Positions 30,776 through 42,271 of a stretch of 64,000 nt of DNA are shown here, one piece after another. The notes below the pieces were generated by a model, which saw only the letters and a program-made list of their open reading frames with translations, ran no database searches and was not told the DNA's origin. The stretch is from Tritrichomonas musculus. Its lineage: Eukaryota; Parabasalia; Tritrichomonadida; Tritrichomonadidae. Both the position numbers and the translations under genes were made by a program. The stretch is taken from NCBI GenBank assembly GCA_039105265.1, contig JAPFFF010000004.1, positions 2,790,001 to 2,854,000 of the forward strand, in the 5' to 3' direction. Every line of letters starts with the position of its first letter. The first letter of the stretch is position 1.

Positions 30776-32908
30776 CGTAATAACTTTTTAGTAAAACTCA
30801 TCTTTTCTTAGATAGGACTATCAAATATTGATGGTCATTTCATTCAATCTTTTCTTAAGGAAGCATTCAAAAAAAAAAAAAAAAAAAAAAAATATCTGCC
30901 AAATATCTTTTTGTATGATGCTTCGACATGATTAGAACTAATGTCAAAGAAGAGAAGTTGAAGATGATGGCACAAGTTAGTAAATGATAGTAAAAGTCTT
31001 GACACTCACAATCAGTTTAATCTATTGCGGATATGTGATTTCAATGAGCCAAGACCATCCAATCCTAATTGGAGATGATTCTCCTTCTTATTGCTATGTT
31101 CAGGAAGCTCTTGATACTATTCGGCCAGTGATTGGGCAATTCACTCTTTATTGAAAAAAGAGAAGATTTGAAATATACAGTAATATTTTTCCACAATATA
31201 TATTTGCAGCTTGTTGGATCATGAAAAAGATCGTTAAGCTCATTAGATGTTTTGAATGTGATTGATATATCGTTTGATGATTGGAATTGGATGTCAATCA
31301 GCACATATTCATCAGATGAGGTTTCTTCCATACTCCTTTTGTTGAGAGTCTCTTGTAGATCTTTGATCAATTTTTGTAATTTTCTTCTTCATGGATCATT
31401 TCCCACTGATTGATTCGAATTTGATTTTTATAGTTTCCACAAGAAAGAGCTTGTTATAGTTAGCCATCATGATTCAAGTGAAGTTCAAGCTGATTAAATT
31501 ATACTCATGGAATGAAATATAGAATAATTTTATCATTTTAAAGTTGACAATTTCTTTAGATATGTGGACCAAATGAGAATTGCATATTACATGAAGATAT
31601 TGATTATTATAACCATATGTGTCATTAATTTCAACAATACATTTTCAAAAAGTGTTAACATTTGTTCATCTTTTTTCATATTGCCGAAATATAATTGTAT
31701 TGATTGAGAATCAAAATATATTTGAATAATTATAACTTGCAAAATATATAATGTAGTAGATTCTCAATTAAAATATACCAACTTTTTTTTTTTTTGAGTC
31801 ATTAATAGTTCTTGTATATTATATCACCTTAAATTTATTCGAATTGGAAGTTCTTAAAGCATCTTGAAGATAATTTCAAGAATTGTGTTGATACTCTATT
31901 TGAAGGAAATAGAATGCTTTCAAATTTAATAAGTCGAATATAAAATCTTTAACAAACAAAATTGATCGAGTTCCGTCAACATTGATTCACATGTTGTTAA
32001 AAAATGGAATTGACTGTGTAAAGCAAAAAATATTCAAAATTCACCAATGCTTTTATCAAACATGCAGTTCTATTAATTGTAAATGTGAATTCAGAGCAAA
32101 TGCGATTGATATTCAATTAAAGTAAATCTGTGAAAACAAACATATGAAAACAGATTTATTTGATATCATAAAAATGTGATAATAGCTATAGCTCTATAAT
32201 GCAATTATTTGGAACTATCAATTACTTAGTGTTATTTTCAAATAATATGAATATCTTCAATTTATATGATAAATAGAACACATCTCATTCACAGGTGAAT
32301 TTAAAATTTTTTTCTACTGTCTCTCCATAGATTTCAAACAAAGGAATGAATAATGATATAGGAAACATTTCTCAGATAATCTTTAAAGGGATTATTTCAC
32401 AGAGCTACTAATAGAAATGAATTGACATATTTTATTGGTACAAATTAGATTCAAACGCCATTCATAGAATTCTGGAAATCGCCTGAAATTAAAATACATA
32501 ACATTACTATCTAAATTCAGTGATCAATTAACTCAGTATTCGTTCACCTCTTTATATATATATAAAACTTCCTTACATAATATAAATGAATTTATAATCA
32601 AGGGAGGCTTGTATTATTCAGGGAAAACGCTTCAATGTTGTGAGTATTTAAAGTAAATTATTATAGAGTGTCCAGTATTCATAAATCAAGCTCTATGTAT
32701 GCATGAACATTATAATTTTCTTTTGTTAAATAAAAAAGATAGCAATCTCATATGTTTATATTTAATACTTAATAGAAATAATAGGTCATAAACGTTCCAC
32801 GCATTTATATATATATAAATATAATTAAAAAAATGGAAATTGCGCAAAGGTATGCTATATCTTTTTCATCGTTGAGGATTGAAAAACCCTAATATTATTG
32901 ATATTTAA
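30776..32908. other. accessory region without intact genes
   Basis: A 24-nt A run sits at about 30871-30894. A minus-strand frame at 31065-31370 looks protein-like but starts at TTG and is out of frame with the nearest upstream ATG, so at best it is a gene remnant. Around 31995-32110 a plus-strand frame includes FYQTCSSINCKCEFRANA, faintly like the cysteine pattern of transposase zinc fingers. Nothing intact is found; the stretch looks like decayed mobile-element or gene sequence. Confidence 0.4.
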
Positions 32909-33480
32909 GCAGAAACATACAAAGAAAGTGCTTACAAAATTGATGCTGTCAAATATTGGATAAGACAACTGAAGCTTGCCTGAACAACCCTTCATGATTT
33001 ACAAACACGAGAATAACCGAAATTGAAAGCATACAGTTATCGAGAAAGAGCTAAAGTCTTGAGAATTTCTTTTTCTACGGCTAGAGATTGGCTTTTAAAT
33101 GATCTTGGATATAAATGCTTTCATACAAAGTGGTTTCCTCATTTACTGACTGCAGATCAAAGAAAAACCAAAGTTTCATTAGCAAAAGATATGCATATAA
33201 TATTAGAAAATTAAAAAAGATATCATTTTCTTAACAATTATACAGGTGATGAATCTTGGCTTCTATATGTTTATACACAGTTTTCTCAATGGGTGGTATC
33301 AACCGAAAATTTCATTGAAAAAGTTGCTAAGACGACTATTCTGAAAAAAATAATGGAAAAAGTTATAGAGACGTTGATTTCCTTCCAAAAGGTACTAAAT
33401 TCAATAGTACATATTTTATTGATATAATAAATAGAATTAAAAATAGAGCTTATCCAGGTGGTAGGATAACTAAGAAGCTA
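32909..33480 (+). pseudogene. broken mariner-type transposase
   Basis: Conceptual translation gives mariner-like blocks: a helix-turn-helix segment (ERAKVLRISFSTARDWLL), the hallmark LGYKCFHTKWFPHLLTADQR, then TGDESWLLY with the first catalytic Asp, then, in another frame, DVDFLPKGTKFNSTYFIDII. In-frame stops occur near 32981, 33014 and 33212, and a frameshift lies between about 33300 and 33361. The second and third catalytic acidic residues and the usual 'DNARPH' block are missing. No terminal inverted repeats were identified. It is a dead Tc1/mariner-superfamily copy. Confidence 0.75.
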
Positions 33481-34688
33481 GAAAAAATCCTACAAATCCA
33501 AATCCAAATTCAAATATTAATGATAATTCAAATGTTAGTGATGATTCAAACAATGATATTTCAAGTCAGAATTCAAGTAAAATACAAAGTGAAAATGAAA
33601 ATGATAACGCTGAATCTAGTTCATCCGAACTTGCATTTTCTCCTTTGTTTAAATCAAGTGAAATGGATGATTCAAATAATTTTGATGAAATATATTATGA
33701 TTCACCGTTGTTTTATTATGAAAATAGAAATTCGGCTCCAAGACCAAGTTTAAATTTATTTTCAGCAGAAAATGAGCAAGAAAATTTAGTAAACCATCAA
33801 TCAGTTCCAGTATCACCGGATTTATTACTAAATGAATCATTAAGAAATTTTTATTCAAAACCTCAAATCGATCTTATTTATCAATTACAAATGACAAATT
33901 CTTTAGTTAATGAAGTTTTAGGAAGTAACATTATTGTTTCAAGCCATTCAAACTTTGAAAGAAAACTTGTGAATGTTGAAGAATTAAACACAAATCTTTT
34001 TGGTACTATGGTTATCAATATAAATAGTGTGCCTTCATATAATCGTGCAAGAAATGATAAAGCAAAATATACACAATATAGAACTCTTTTTAAATATGCA
34101 GGTGCTGTACTTAAAACTTTAGAATATAGTGATCTGGGTTCAACTAATGCAGAAACTGTTTAACTAAAAAATGCAATGCCAACAATAGATTCCAGGGAAA
34201 TTAATCTACAAGGAAATCTTGCTTTTAAAATTCTAAATAAAATACTTAGTGAAGGTGAATTTACTTTGCAGAAAGTTCGAGATAGATTATCTCCAATTAC
34301 TAAATGGTTCTTAACAAAATACAGAAAAGTGATTGTTCCAGATCTTGATGATTTTCAAAAATTCGATTAAAATTCTATTTACATTTTGAATAAAAATTTA
34401 CCTCATCCAGAATGCAAGAGTTTATTCGCAAAATACATACCAATTCCACCAAATTCTTCAACATCTGATGATGATTTTGAATGTGAAGAAAGCTTTGATG
34501 AAGAAGAAAGTTCATCTGATGGTGTAGAAGTGATTGAAAAAGTTAATGACATGTCAGAAGTAATTAAAGATGCGAATGATGATAATGAAATGGCAGATAT
34601 CTCATCTTCTGATGACGAAGATAATTGTCCAAATTATGATGATTTTATTATAGAAGATGATGATAATCAATTTATACTTGGCGATTAA
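33474..34688 (+). pseudogene. long reading frame interrupted by two TAA codons
   Basis: One reading frame runs about 405 codons from 33474 to 34688 with only two stops, TAA at 34161-34163 and 34368-34370. All three parts stay protein-like: an Asn/Ser-rich start (33486-33650), a middle with DLIYQLQMTNSLVNEVLGSN and YNRARNDKAKYTQYRTLFKYAG, a segment KVRDRLSPITKWFLTKYRK, and an acidic tail rich in Asp/Glu/Ser. No frameshift is needed. It directly follows the mariner fragment, and no ATG starts the frame. I do not recognise the family. It could be a decayed gene or mobile-element ORF. Confidence 0.55.
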
Positions 34689-34726
34689 AATTGGTAAGAA
34701 AGGGCATCTTTTCTGGATTGTAAAAC

Positions 34727-34980
34727 AATTCAATACGTCTTTTCATTGAATTTTATAAAATTACAATTACGTCCAGAGGTGGGGGTCCCACCTCTGTAAT
34801 TACGTTTCATTTCGGCAATTTTTACATTTAAATACTTCTTTTCATTGAATTTTATAAAATTCCAATTATGTTACTATTTTTAAAATAGCCAATGCGAAAA
34901 ACATTGCTTTTTTTTATTTTATAAGAGCCAATGCGAAAAACATGTAAAAAGTTACGTTAAAATGTTACGTTGAATAAAAT
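34727..34980. repeat. direct repeats around a GC-rich hairpin
   Basis: A roughly 35-nt unit containing TTTTCATTGAATTTTATAAA occurs at about 34738 and again at about 34837. Between the copies, 34774-34796 forms a perfect 10-bp stem CAGAGGTGGG/CCCACCTCTG with loop GGT. Just beyond, AGCCAATGCGAAAAACAT occurs twice (about 34886 and 34926). The arrangement follows the end of the broken frame and precedes a small ORF. Confidence 0.65.
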
Positions 34981-35031
34981 GTGATGTTAAAAAAGTAAGT
35001 TTAATCTTTAGGTATATCTATTAAAATATAT

Positions 35032-35514
35032 ATGAATCCAAACGATATCATTCAGATTGATTTGAGCCAATATCCGATTAAATTGATATTTGCTGTTCTT
35101 GTGATTTTTTTCTCAATAATTTCAAGTTTTGGTGAAAAGAGTCATGCAGAAGAACTAAATAAACTTCCAAGAGATCGAAACGAGCTCACTAGCATCAAAG
35201 AAACATCGTTGCATTATTCGAATGGATTTATTGTAGTTGAAATGTATATTGATTTTATTTTTCAAATCACACTTGATCAACATATAAGATTTTTACGCCT
35301 AGAAATTTCTAATCCTAATGAACGTTTTTCGTTTAATATTAGTTCTGTGGCAAAAGAGCCATTAATTGGAAAATATACCAGTCTATCTTTTCAATCTCCT
35401 ATCAATGGTAAAATAAATGCATCATTATTTCGGAGTAAAATTCTATTAAAAACGGAAATGCTTGAAATTGTTGAAGATGAAGATAGACAGAATTCAAAAA
35501 ATGGTGATGCATAA
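35032..35514 (+). CDS. hypothetical single-span membrane protein
   Basis: A 160-residue ORF with a hydrophobic segment at about 16-33 (IKLIFAVLVIFFSIISSF), a charged stretch (EKSHAEELNKLPRDRNEL), and a C-terminal part of alternating hydrophobic strands (FIVVEMYIDFIFQITL, FLRLEISN). It ends in an acidic, polar tail. I recognise no family. It lies next to mobile-element debris and has no clear Inr, so it may be a real accessory gene or a remnant. Confidence 0.4.
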   Translation: MNPNDIIQIDLSQYPIKLIFAVLVIFFSIISSFGEKSHAEELNKLPRDRNELTSIKETSLHYSNGFIVVEMYIDFIFQITLDQHIRFLRLEISNPNERFSFNISSVAKEPLIGKYTSLSFQSPINGKINASLFRSKILLKTEMLEIVEDEDRQNSKNGDA

Positions 35515-38500
35515 TTTTTTTATAATACGACTAATCGCTTATTCTAAGCAGAGGAAGACAAATTTTTAACACCAAAATTAATTAATATTTTGAAAAAAGG
35601 ATTTATCTTTAGATTTAATCAATCACTTGAAAATTATTATCTATTTTGGTTATCTGAATTTTGATATATTTCAATATATGTTAATATATTTTTTATTAAT
35701 AAATTGTTATTATACTCTTCACCATTGATCTCATAGCATTTTTATATTTTGCTTGCCACAAAACTCCTCTTCAAGTATACGGTTATAAAGAAGTGCGAGA
35801 ACTAAAAATAACGTATTTTTAAATTTAAAAAAGTGGATTTTTTCACTAAATTGTTAATCAAATCAATGCTATTTTTAATATAATATAATGCATACCTAAT
35901 GCTATACATCATATTTAATTATTAGGTCGTTTTAATGTTTGCAGAAGTAAGTGGGAAAAAATGGTATTTTGGAAATTTCTAATTAGTTCTGATATATTGT
36001 TGATTTTAATATTATTTATTTATATTTAAATTAAATTATATATATAGTTTTAATATAATATATAAAATAGTTTTTTAATTTATAGAGATATTAGTATTTA
36101 AAAAAAAATAAATATAATATAAAAATATAGGGAGCTCTGGTGAATTTCATAGGGATAACTATTTGTATTTTTATTATAATCAACATGTATATATACATAT
36201 TTTCTTATTAATCTGAATCGCTCGCCGGGGGTAATTTTATTTTTATTTTATAAAATTCTGAAGAAAAAATACGTTATAATTAATTCCCCTCAATTTCAAA
36301 TTTTCATAAAAAAATGCAAAAAAATATGGTTTCTTATTGTTAAATCGTAATGAAAATAAAGTGAATTAAAATATATACTATGATAAATATAAAAAAACTA
36401 TCATTTCCCGATTTTATGCAACTTTGCCAAATTATTAAAATCAAGATATTTCAACCATCTTTTATTAAAATGTATGCTTATCCAACTCTTATTATGCACA
36501 TTTGATAACTGATTTTAATTCCTCTATATATCTTTTGTTTTGTTTGATATTAAACAAAAAAAATGAAATTTAAAAATCTAAGCATTCCTAGAAAAATTGG
36601 CCCTATAAATTTAACTGAAATCAATATTATAATATTAATACATATTATAATTCATATGTATATTTTTTATTTTAAATTTAACCTATTTAATTTTAAGATA
36701 TTTATAAAAAAATATAACGACTATTGCGAATTTAAATTTTAAATGATTAATCAAATTTTTCATTCTGTTCTCACAAATTAATTTTTTATGCAAAAAATCA
36801 TTTTTTTTATATTTTTATGCTTGAAACAATAACTATGAGCGATTTACATATAAATAAATTAAAAATTAGCTCTTTTTTTAGTAAGTTAAAAATTCTGAAG
36901 AAAAAAAACACGTTGTAATTATCTCCCCTCAATTTATAATTTTTAACAAAAAATATAAAAAAATGTGGTTCAAAGTTAAAAAAATTTAATAAAAATTATA
37001 TGAGATAATACATATATAGCGGTAATTATAAAAATATGATTAATGACTTGTTTTCAGCAACTTAGTCTAAAAATTAAAATCAAGATATCTTGAGATAGTA
37101 TGAGTAAAATTTGTCCATGAGGTAATATATTCATTAATATCTTTGGATAATTGTATTTTCATCCAAAAATTCAGATATTGTCCAGAATTTGATAAAAAAA
37201 AGTCAATTTAATTTTCTGAAAGCTCCTAGAAAAAATGGCCCTATAGTTTGGTTTACTAATGGTATTTATTAATATATAGGAAATATAATGCCGATATCAA
37301 AATTTATAGAGATTTTAACCTATTTGTTTTCAAGATATTTATTTAAATTTTATATTTGGTCTGATATTTTCGAAAATTTTGTTTAAAATTTTATAGCAAA
37401 AATGGCTCAAATCGTATTATTCTGAATCTTATCTTTCCAAAGAAAGAATTATTATTGTACATCAGACTTTTCAATCTCTTTCAGCTGTATCACATCATTG
37501 GGATTATAACGATTTGAGTCATCATCTCAATAATTCCAGTCAATGTTCAGCTCATCACTTTTTATCTTGATATTTTGGTTTTTTTTTTTGGTTGGGATTC
37601 CCAACTTGGGAAAAATTAAATCTAATTTTTTATTATTATTAAATTATTTTTAATAAAATAAAAATAACAATGTAATTTACATATATATAAATATTTATTT
37701 GTGTTCTAAAAGAGAGAAAATGTAATTACTCTCCAACATTTATAAAATTATAATTGAATGGTTTATTTTTTATTTTATTAAAATTTTAAAACACAAATAT
37801 TTTTACTCCTAGTGACTAATATAATTTAAAATCCTATCATAATAGAGAAGGATATATATATATATATATATTATTTTATAATTTAATAATAATGAAATCA
37901 ACCAGCTCTCGCACCTCTGGTTATAACAAAATGACCGCCAAAATTCAAATAACCAAAAGATCTACTAAACAAGTAATAATTATAAATTGAGAGAAATTGT
38001 GAGGATAAATAAAACCTTCTTTTAAAAAGTTTTTTTATTTATTTAAAATATTTTTAATAATCACCTTTTTTTAAATTGCTTAAAACCAATATATAAATAA
38101 ATACAAAAAAATAAATAAATTATAAATAAATAAATGTTGAATGATATATGACCATTTATTTGATAAGAAATTTGAATAATATATAGAATTTTCAGAAATT
38201 TGAATATACGATTTTCTTCAATAAAAATCTTTTTTTCTCATTTTGATGGTTGATATTTTCTGCAATTCTAATCCAATTCAGATTGTAGTTTAAGTTCTTT
38301 TCTGTTTACAAATATATAAATTTAAATTATGTTTTTTGACTTTTATCAAATTTGCTTTTTCTTTTCAAATCTTTTTTATAATCTATAATTTTTAAGTTCT
38401 CCATGTACATGCAATTCCATCATTTAGCAATGAGCGTTTCCATTTTGTTGAAATTATATAATTATAATTTATTGTATTCAACAATTAACGATCAAATATT

Positions 38501-39089
38501 TCAAGAAAAAAAAAATAGGAGAAAATTATCTAGGCTTTATTATATTTTCATTTATTGGCCATTAAAACTTAGTGTGAAATGAAAACAGTTTATTTTTTAT
38601 ATCAAAAAAAATGATATGTAAATATTTTGTGACCACTATTTCTTGATTTCAAACTAAGAAGAAAACAATATTTTAGTTTATTTAGGATTTTTCTCTAATT
38701 TTTTATTTAAAAATAATAAAAAATTAGAGAAAAACTAGTCATTGAATGAATTAAATCAAATAATAAATTTGAATGGATCATTAAAAAAAATATAAACTTT
38801 TTGATATTTGATAGTAATTAAAAAGTAATAAAAAATTCTATCAATATTTACTTTTTAAAAACATTATTCACAAAAAGTAATTCAATAAACATATTTTTTT
38901 ATTGACTTTTTCAAACAAGCTAATTTTGTTTCCATTATATATTATCATTTCATGATATAAAAAGCACAAAATTGAAGTTAGAAATCAATATGATTTTTCA
39001 ATTTAAAATTGAATTAATAATCGTCACTATTCAAATCTAATTTAATTTTTATTTACTTTATTTAATTTAAAAAGGACAAGCATCATCAT
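35515..39089. other. 3.6-kb gene-free AT-rich region
   Basis: No gene-like ORF. It holds two diverged tandem copies of a roughly 460-bp segment (listed separately), an imperfect 12-bp inverted repeat (37403-37414 with 37510-37521, TGGCTCAAATCG/CGATTTGAGTCA), a TA run near 37852-37871, and a short GC island CGCTCGCCGGGGG at about 36219. The stretch at 37400-37570 is less AT-biased than its surroundings and may be a decayed gene. Confidence 0.5.
36252..37350. repeat. two diverged ~460-bp direct repeats
   Basis: Matching landmarks occur at a constant offset of about 637 nt. AAAATTCTGAAGAAAAAA...CCCCTCAATTT is at 36252 and 36889; AAATCAAGATAT is in the middle of each; GGCCCTATA is at about 36600 and 37240; AACCTATTT...AAGATATTTAT is at 36679 and 37317. 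The sequence has diverged by substitutions and small gaps, and neither copy is open for translation. Confidence 0.6.
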
Positions 39090-40526
39090 ATGGCTGATCA
39101 ATCCAAACCACAAACTTCAGATTTTGTTGAAGGAAGAGTTAAAGTTGACGTTAAAGTTATTAAAGCTGTTGATCTTAAAATTGAAGGGAAGGAGTCAGAT
39201 AAACTCAATCCATACGTTGCTGTCACCCTTGGGTCAGACGAACTTCAAAAGTTCAAGACAAAGATCATCAGGCATGATCCCAATCCTGTTTGGAACGAAA
39301 CTTTCACGTTCAACGTAAACAATCTTGAAAATGAAGTTATTTATGTAGACATGAAGTCAAAAGGAAATCAAAAAAGCACACCAATAATGAAACGAGTTAA
39401 AATTTCCTTCATTTCTTTCCAATATGGTGAAACAAAGGAAGTTGAAAAAGAACTTCACTGGAAAGATGAATATGTTGGCAAACTCTTCCTTCAAATATCA
39501 CTTCGAAACAAAAGGAAAAACACACAAACCAAATCCAAGGAAGTCAAACCACAAGAAAGCCCTGATAAAAAATATGATTTGAATGTTAAATTAATTGACT
39601 GTGATGGCTTCAAACCAGAGGAAGAACCTATTAAGTGCGATCTTCAGATCAATCAAGAATCAGCTGCAACTTCTAAAAAATCAAAGAATCTCAAATGGAA
39701 TCAAAATATTGTTGTGCCTTTTGATAGCTTTAAGAAAGATGTATTTACAATTAAACCATCTAAAGGCGATGGAATAGCCATTCCATTGAATACATTAAAA
39801 TTAAATGAAACAAAAGAGTATCATGAAGATATTCCAAATACTGATGATTGCACTATTCATTTCACTCTTCAACCAGTTGAACATGGCAAACCTAAGGAAC
39901 GAGCTGTAAGTAAGGGACCAAAATGCCAAGGATTAGACCTTGGTGATTATTCTTCAATGTTTTCAACCTCTTTCACTTCGCTTACATCATCATTCCAGCA
40001 AAGCGTTTCAGAAATGAGAGACGATGAAGAAGGATTCCATTCTCACAAGGATCTTGAACAAGATCAAACAGAAAAACCATGCAGATATGATTCCGTTAAA
40101 GGAAGTTTGAAATCACTTTCTGATTTGGTTGATGTTGGCAGCAGTAGTTCCAAACTTTATGTTACTCTTGATGTTCTATCTCTTGGAAAGCAAAAGAAGA
40201 TTAAGACCAAAAAAAGCAAGAAGGTTGATCCAACCGAAACACCTAGCTTAAGTTTCGATCTCCAAAGAATCAAGAAAGGAAATACACTAGTTTTTAATAT
40301 TTGGAAGACAGTTAGTGGCTCAGATCCAGCAAATATTGGTATTGTTGAAATCCCAGTGAAGGATATTCCTGAGAACAAAGATAAAAAGAAGACATATGAT
40401 ATTCAAGAACCACCACACTTTTCTTATGGCGAGCATGACAATTTTGGAACTGCTGTTTTCCAACTTAACCATACCGTTGAATATTCTTTACCTTATGAAA
40501 CTGCTGCTGACAATGATGACAATTAA
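39090..40526 (+). CDS. C2-domain protein
   Basis: The 478-residue protein opens with a C2 domain (about 15-130): VKVDVKVIKAVDLK, DKLNPYVAVTLG and NPVWNETFTFNV. Two weaker C2-like units follow, about 158-255 (YDLNVKLIDCDGF) and about 350-460 (KLYVTLDVLSLG). The usual Ca-binding 'SDPYV' is 'LNPYV' here, losing one Asp, so calcium dependence of the first C2 is uncertain. Between units two and three is a Ser/Thr-rich, charged linker, and there is no transmembrane segment. C2 proteins usually dock to phospholipid membranes in traffic or signalling. Codon choice is regular and suggests good expression. Confidence 0.82.
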   Translation: MADQSKPQTSDFVEGRVKVDVKVIKAVDLKIEGKESDKLNPYVAVTLGSDELQKFKTKIIRHDPNPVWNETFTFNVNNLENEVIYVDMKSKGNQKSTPIMKRVKISFISFQYGETKEVEKELHWKDEYVGKLFLQISLRNKRKNTQTKSKEVKPQESPDKKYDLNVKLIDCDGFKPEEEPIKCDLQINQESAATSKKSKNLKWNQNIVVPFDSFKKDVFTIKPSKGDGIAIPLNTLKLNETKEYHEDIPNTDDCTIHFTLQPVEHGKPKERAVSKGPKCQGLDLGDYSSMFSTSFTSLTSSFQQSVSEMRDDEEGFHSHKDLEQDQTEKPCRYDSVKGSLKSLSDLVDVGSSSSKLYVTLDVLSLGKQKKIKTKKSKKVDPTETPSLSFDLQRIKKGNTLVFNIWKTVSGSDPANIGIVEIPVKDIPENKDKKKTYDIQEPPHFSYGEHDNFGTAVFQLNHTVEYSLPYETAADNDDN

Positions 40527-40781
40527 ATTAATATTCTAAATTTAAATTTTCCATTCAAATAAACTTCTTCATAATTTCTCATATTTTACCTTCTTTTGAT
40601 TTTGCTAATATATTTTATTTAATGCTTAAGTAAGATAAAATGATTATTTTATCAATAACCACAAAAAAAAAAAAAAATCAAACAATAACTTGTTTAATAA
40701 ATTGGTTAAAAAAGAAAAGCTAACAATGCTTCTCTTTTATATGGTAATTCATCACAATTAAGCAGACGAACAAACGTCCAC

Positions 40782-41684
40782 TTATTGAAAAGGCTGACTA
40801 CTACTGAACTTGATGCAATCAAGTTGATCAAGTGATAAATCAACGAAAAAATTGGTCTTATTAATTTGAGGAGTTTTTGATCCGTTATGCTGCTCCCCAA
40901 TTTCTCTTTCAAATTTTCTCTGGCATTCTCTCAAGTAAAGATGCCCATCAATATTTTGATCATCCATAGGCCGGTAACCGCCAGTTGTTAACTCAGGATA
41001 TTTCTCGAAGAAACTCTGGTAACCTTGATCTAGAATAAATACATTTTCAAAATCCAATTTTGGATAATATCGACTATTCTTAAATCTATCCATATTCCGG
41101 AGTAATGAGGCCCAAGCTGGACCACGAACAGTTGAAAATTCACAATGAAAAATGAAGCAAACACTTTTTTCAATATTTGAATTTTCAATATAGTTTTCCT
41201 CCAGGTCTCTATTAATGCTTATTTCATGAAGCATTTTTTCTTTTTGTTGGAGTAAAACATTGCTGTTGTAAATTGTTTTAAGTTGTCTTCTCTCAAGTAG
41301 GTTTATTGCTGAAATGATGTGGCCTCCATTGTATTCATAAAAAAAACGACAATCTAAAATTACAACATTGGAGAAAAAGTGACTATATTCTTGGCGGATG
41401 ATCTGAGCAAGCGTGTCTGCAGATATACGAGGAATAGTTGATTCGATTTGCAGAGTAGGTATACAATACTTTTTTTTTGAAATTCCTATAAATGGGCTGT
41501 GAAATCCATTTCCTAAATTATTTGAGTTATCGACATGTGATCTAAAAAATGTTTCATTGCTGTCACTCTTTTGATCGATTGCATAGTCTTCATCAAGATC
41601 AAACGTGGGCTTTGGAATGTCAATAATATGTTTACGATTTGCTGGAATTGCCAAATACTCCGCACAAGAAATAGACTTTTTCAT
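40782..41684 (-). CDS. CDC25-type dual-specificity phosphatase
   Basis: The rhodanese-fold catalytic domain covers about 85-250. VVILDCRFFYEYNGGHIISAIN (about 107-128) is the CDC25 'DCR..YE..GGHI..A.N' block. FHCEFSTVRGP (179-189) is the HC(x5)R loop with catalytic Cys181 and Arg187. DFENVFILDQGYQSFFEKYP and GYRPM follow as in CDC25. CDC25 removes inhibitory phosphates from CDK1 to start mitosis. The N-terminal 80 residues are unrelated and could be regulatory. At 300 residues it is much shorter than animal CDC25s, as usual in protists. Confidence 0.92.
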   Translation of the reverse strand: MKKSISCAEYLAIPANRKHIIDIPKPTFDLDEDYAIDQKSDSNETFFRSHVDNSNNLGNGFHSPFIGISKKKYCIPTLQIESTIPRISADTLAQIIRQEYSHFFSNVVILDCRFFYEYNGGHIISAINLLERRQLKTIYNSNVLLQQKEKMLHEISINRDLEENYIENSNIEKSVCFIFHCEFSTVRGPAWASLLRNMDRFKNSRYYPKLDFENVFILDQGYQSFFEKYPELTTGGYRPMDDQNIDGHLYLRECQRKFEREIGEQHNGSKTPQINKTNFFVDLSLDQLDCIKFSSSQPFQ

Positions 41685-42271
41685 TTATAGGTATGCTCTG
41701 ATCTGAAATTTTCAATAGTTTTTATTTGAAAAGATTGAATTAAAAATGAAAGTTTACTAACATAAATTATTGCGAAAAAAACATTAGTAAACTTTCATAA
41801 GATTTAATTATTATTAAAGAAATTTGTAAATTCTTTCGGCCATAAGGAGATGAAAAAAATCCTTTTGTGAGGTTTATTGTTGATTCAATCTTTTTCAATT
41901 GAAAAATCACTTATAAAAAAGCTTGATTTTCTACAATAGAAATAGTCTCTTTAAAAATAAAACATATTTTTAATGTATATATGACAAATATTTCAGAAAA
42001 TTTGTAAGATGGTATTAAAATACTTCATATTCGCCTATTTTTACATTAAAAGATATAGTTTTTCATCGATAATTGAAATAGTGTGGGTACATTTATTTGA
42101 AAAAGTTTATTCAATTTTATTTAATATTAAAAGCCAATTATACCATCAAAAAGTTTAAAGTATTTTTAAAGAATATTATTTTTTTTAAAACACTTATTAT
42201 ATATATGATACTAATATAAAATGTTCTTGATTAAAAATTCAAACATTTATTTTCAAACAATAAGGTAAAAA
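41685..42271. other. intergenic spacer
   Basis: AT-rich, between the tail of one minus-strand gene and the head of another. No ORF, repeat or RNA gene was seen. Confidence 0.4.

Noticed and set aside
31065..31370. Minus-strand 101-codon frame with protein-like composition
   Set aside because: It starts at TTG, the nearest upstream ATG is out of frame, and it lies among mobile-element remnants. I treat it as at most a fragment.
33520..33753. Plus-strand 77-codon frame rich in Ile, Met and Gln
   Set aside because: It is a shifted reading of the Asn/Ser-rich start of the 33474-34688 frame.
37403..37521. Inverted TGGCTCAAATCG/CGATTTGAGTCA
   Set aside because: Only 12 bp with a mismatch and a 95-nt gap; too weak to call an element, mentioned only in the region note.
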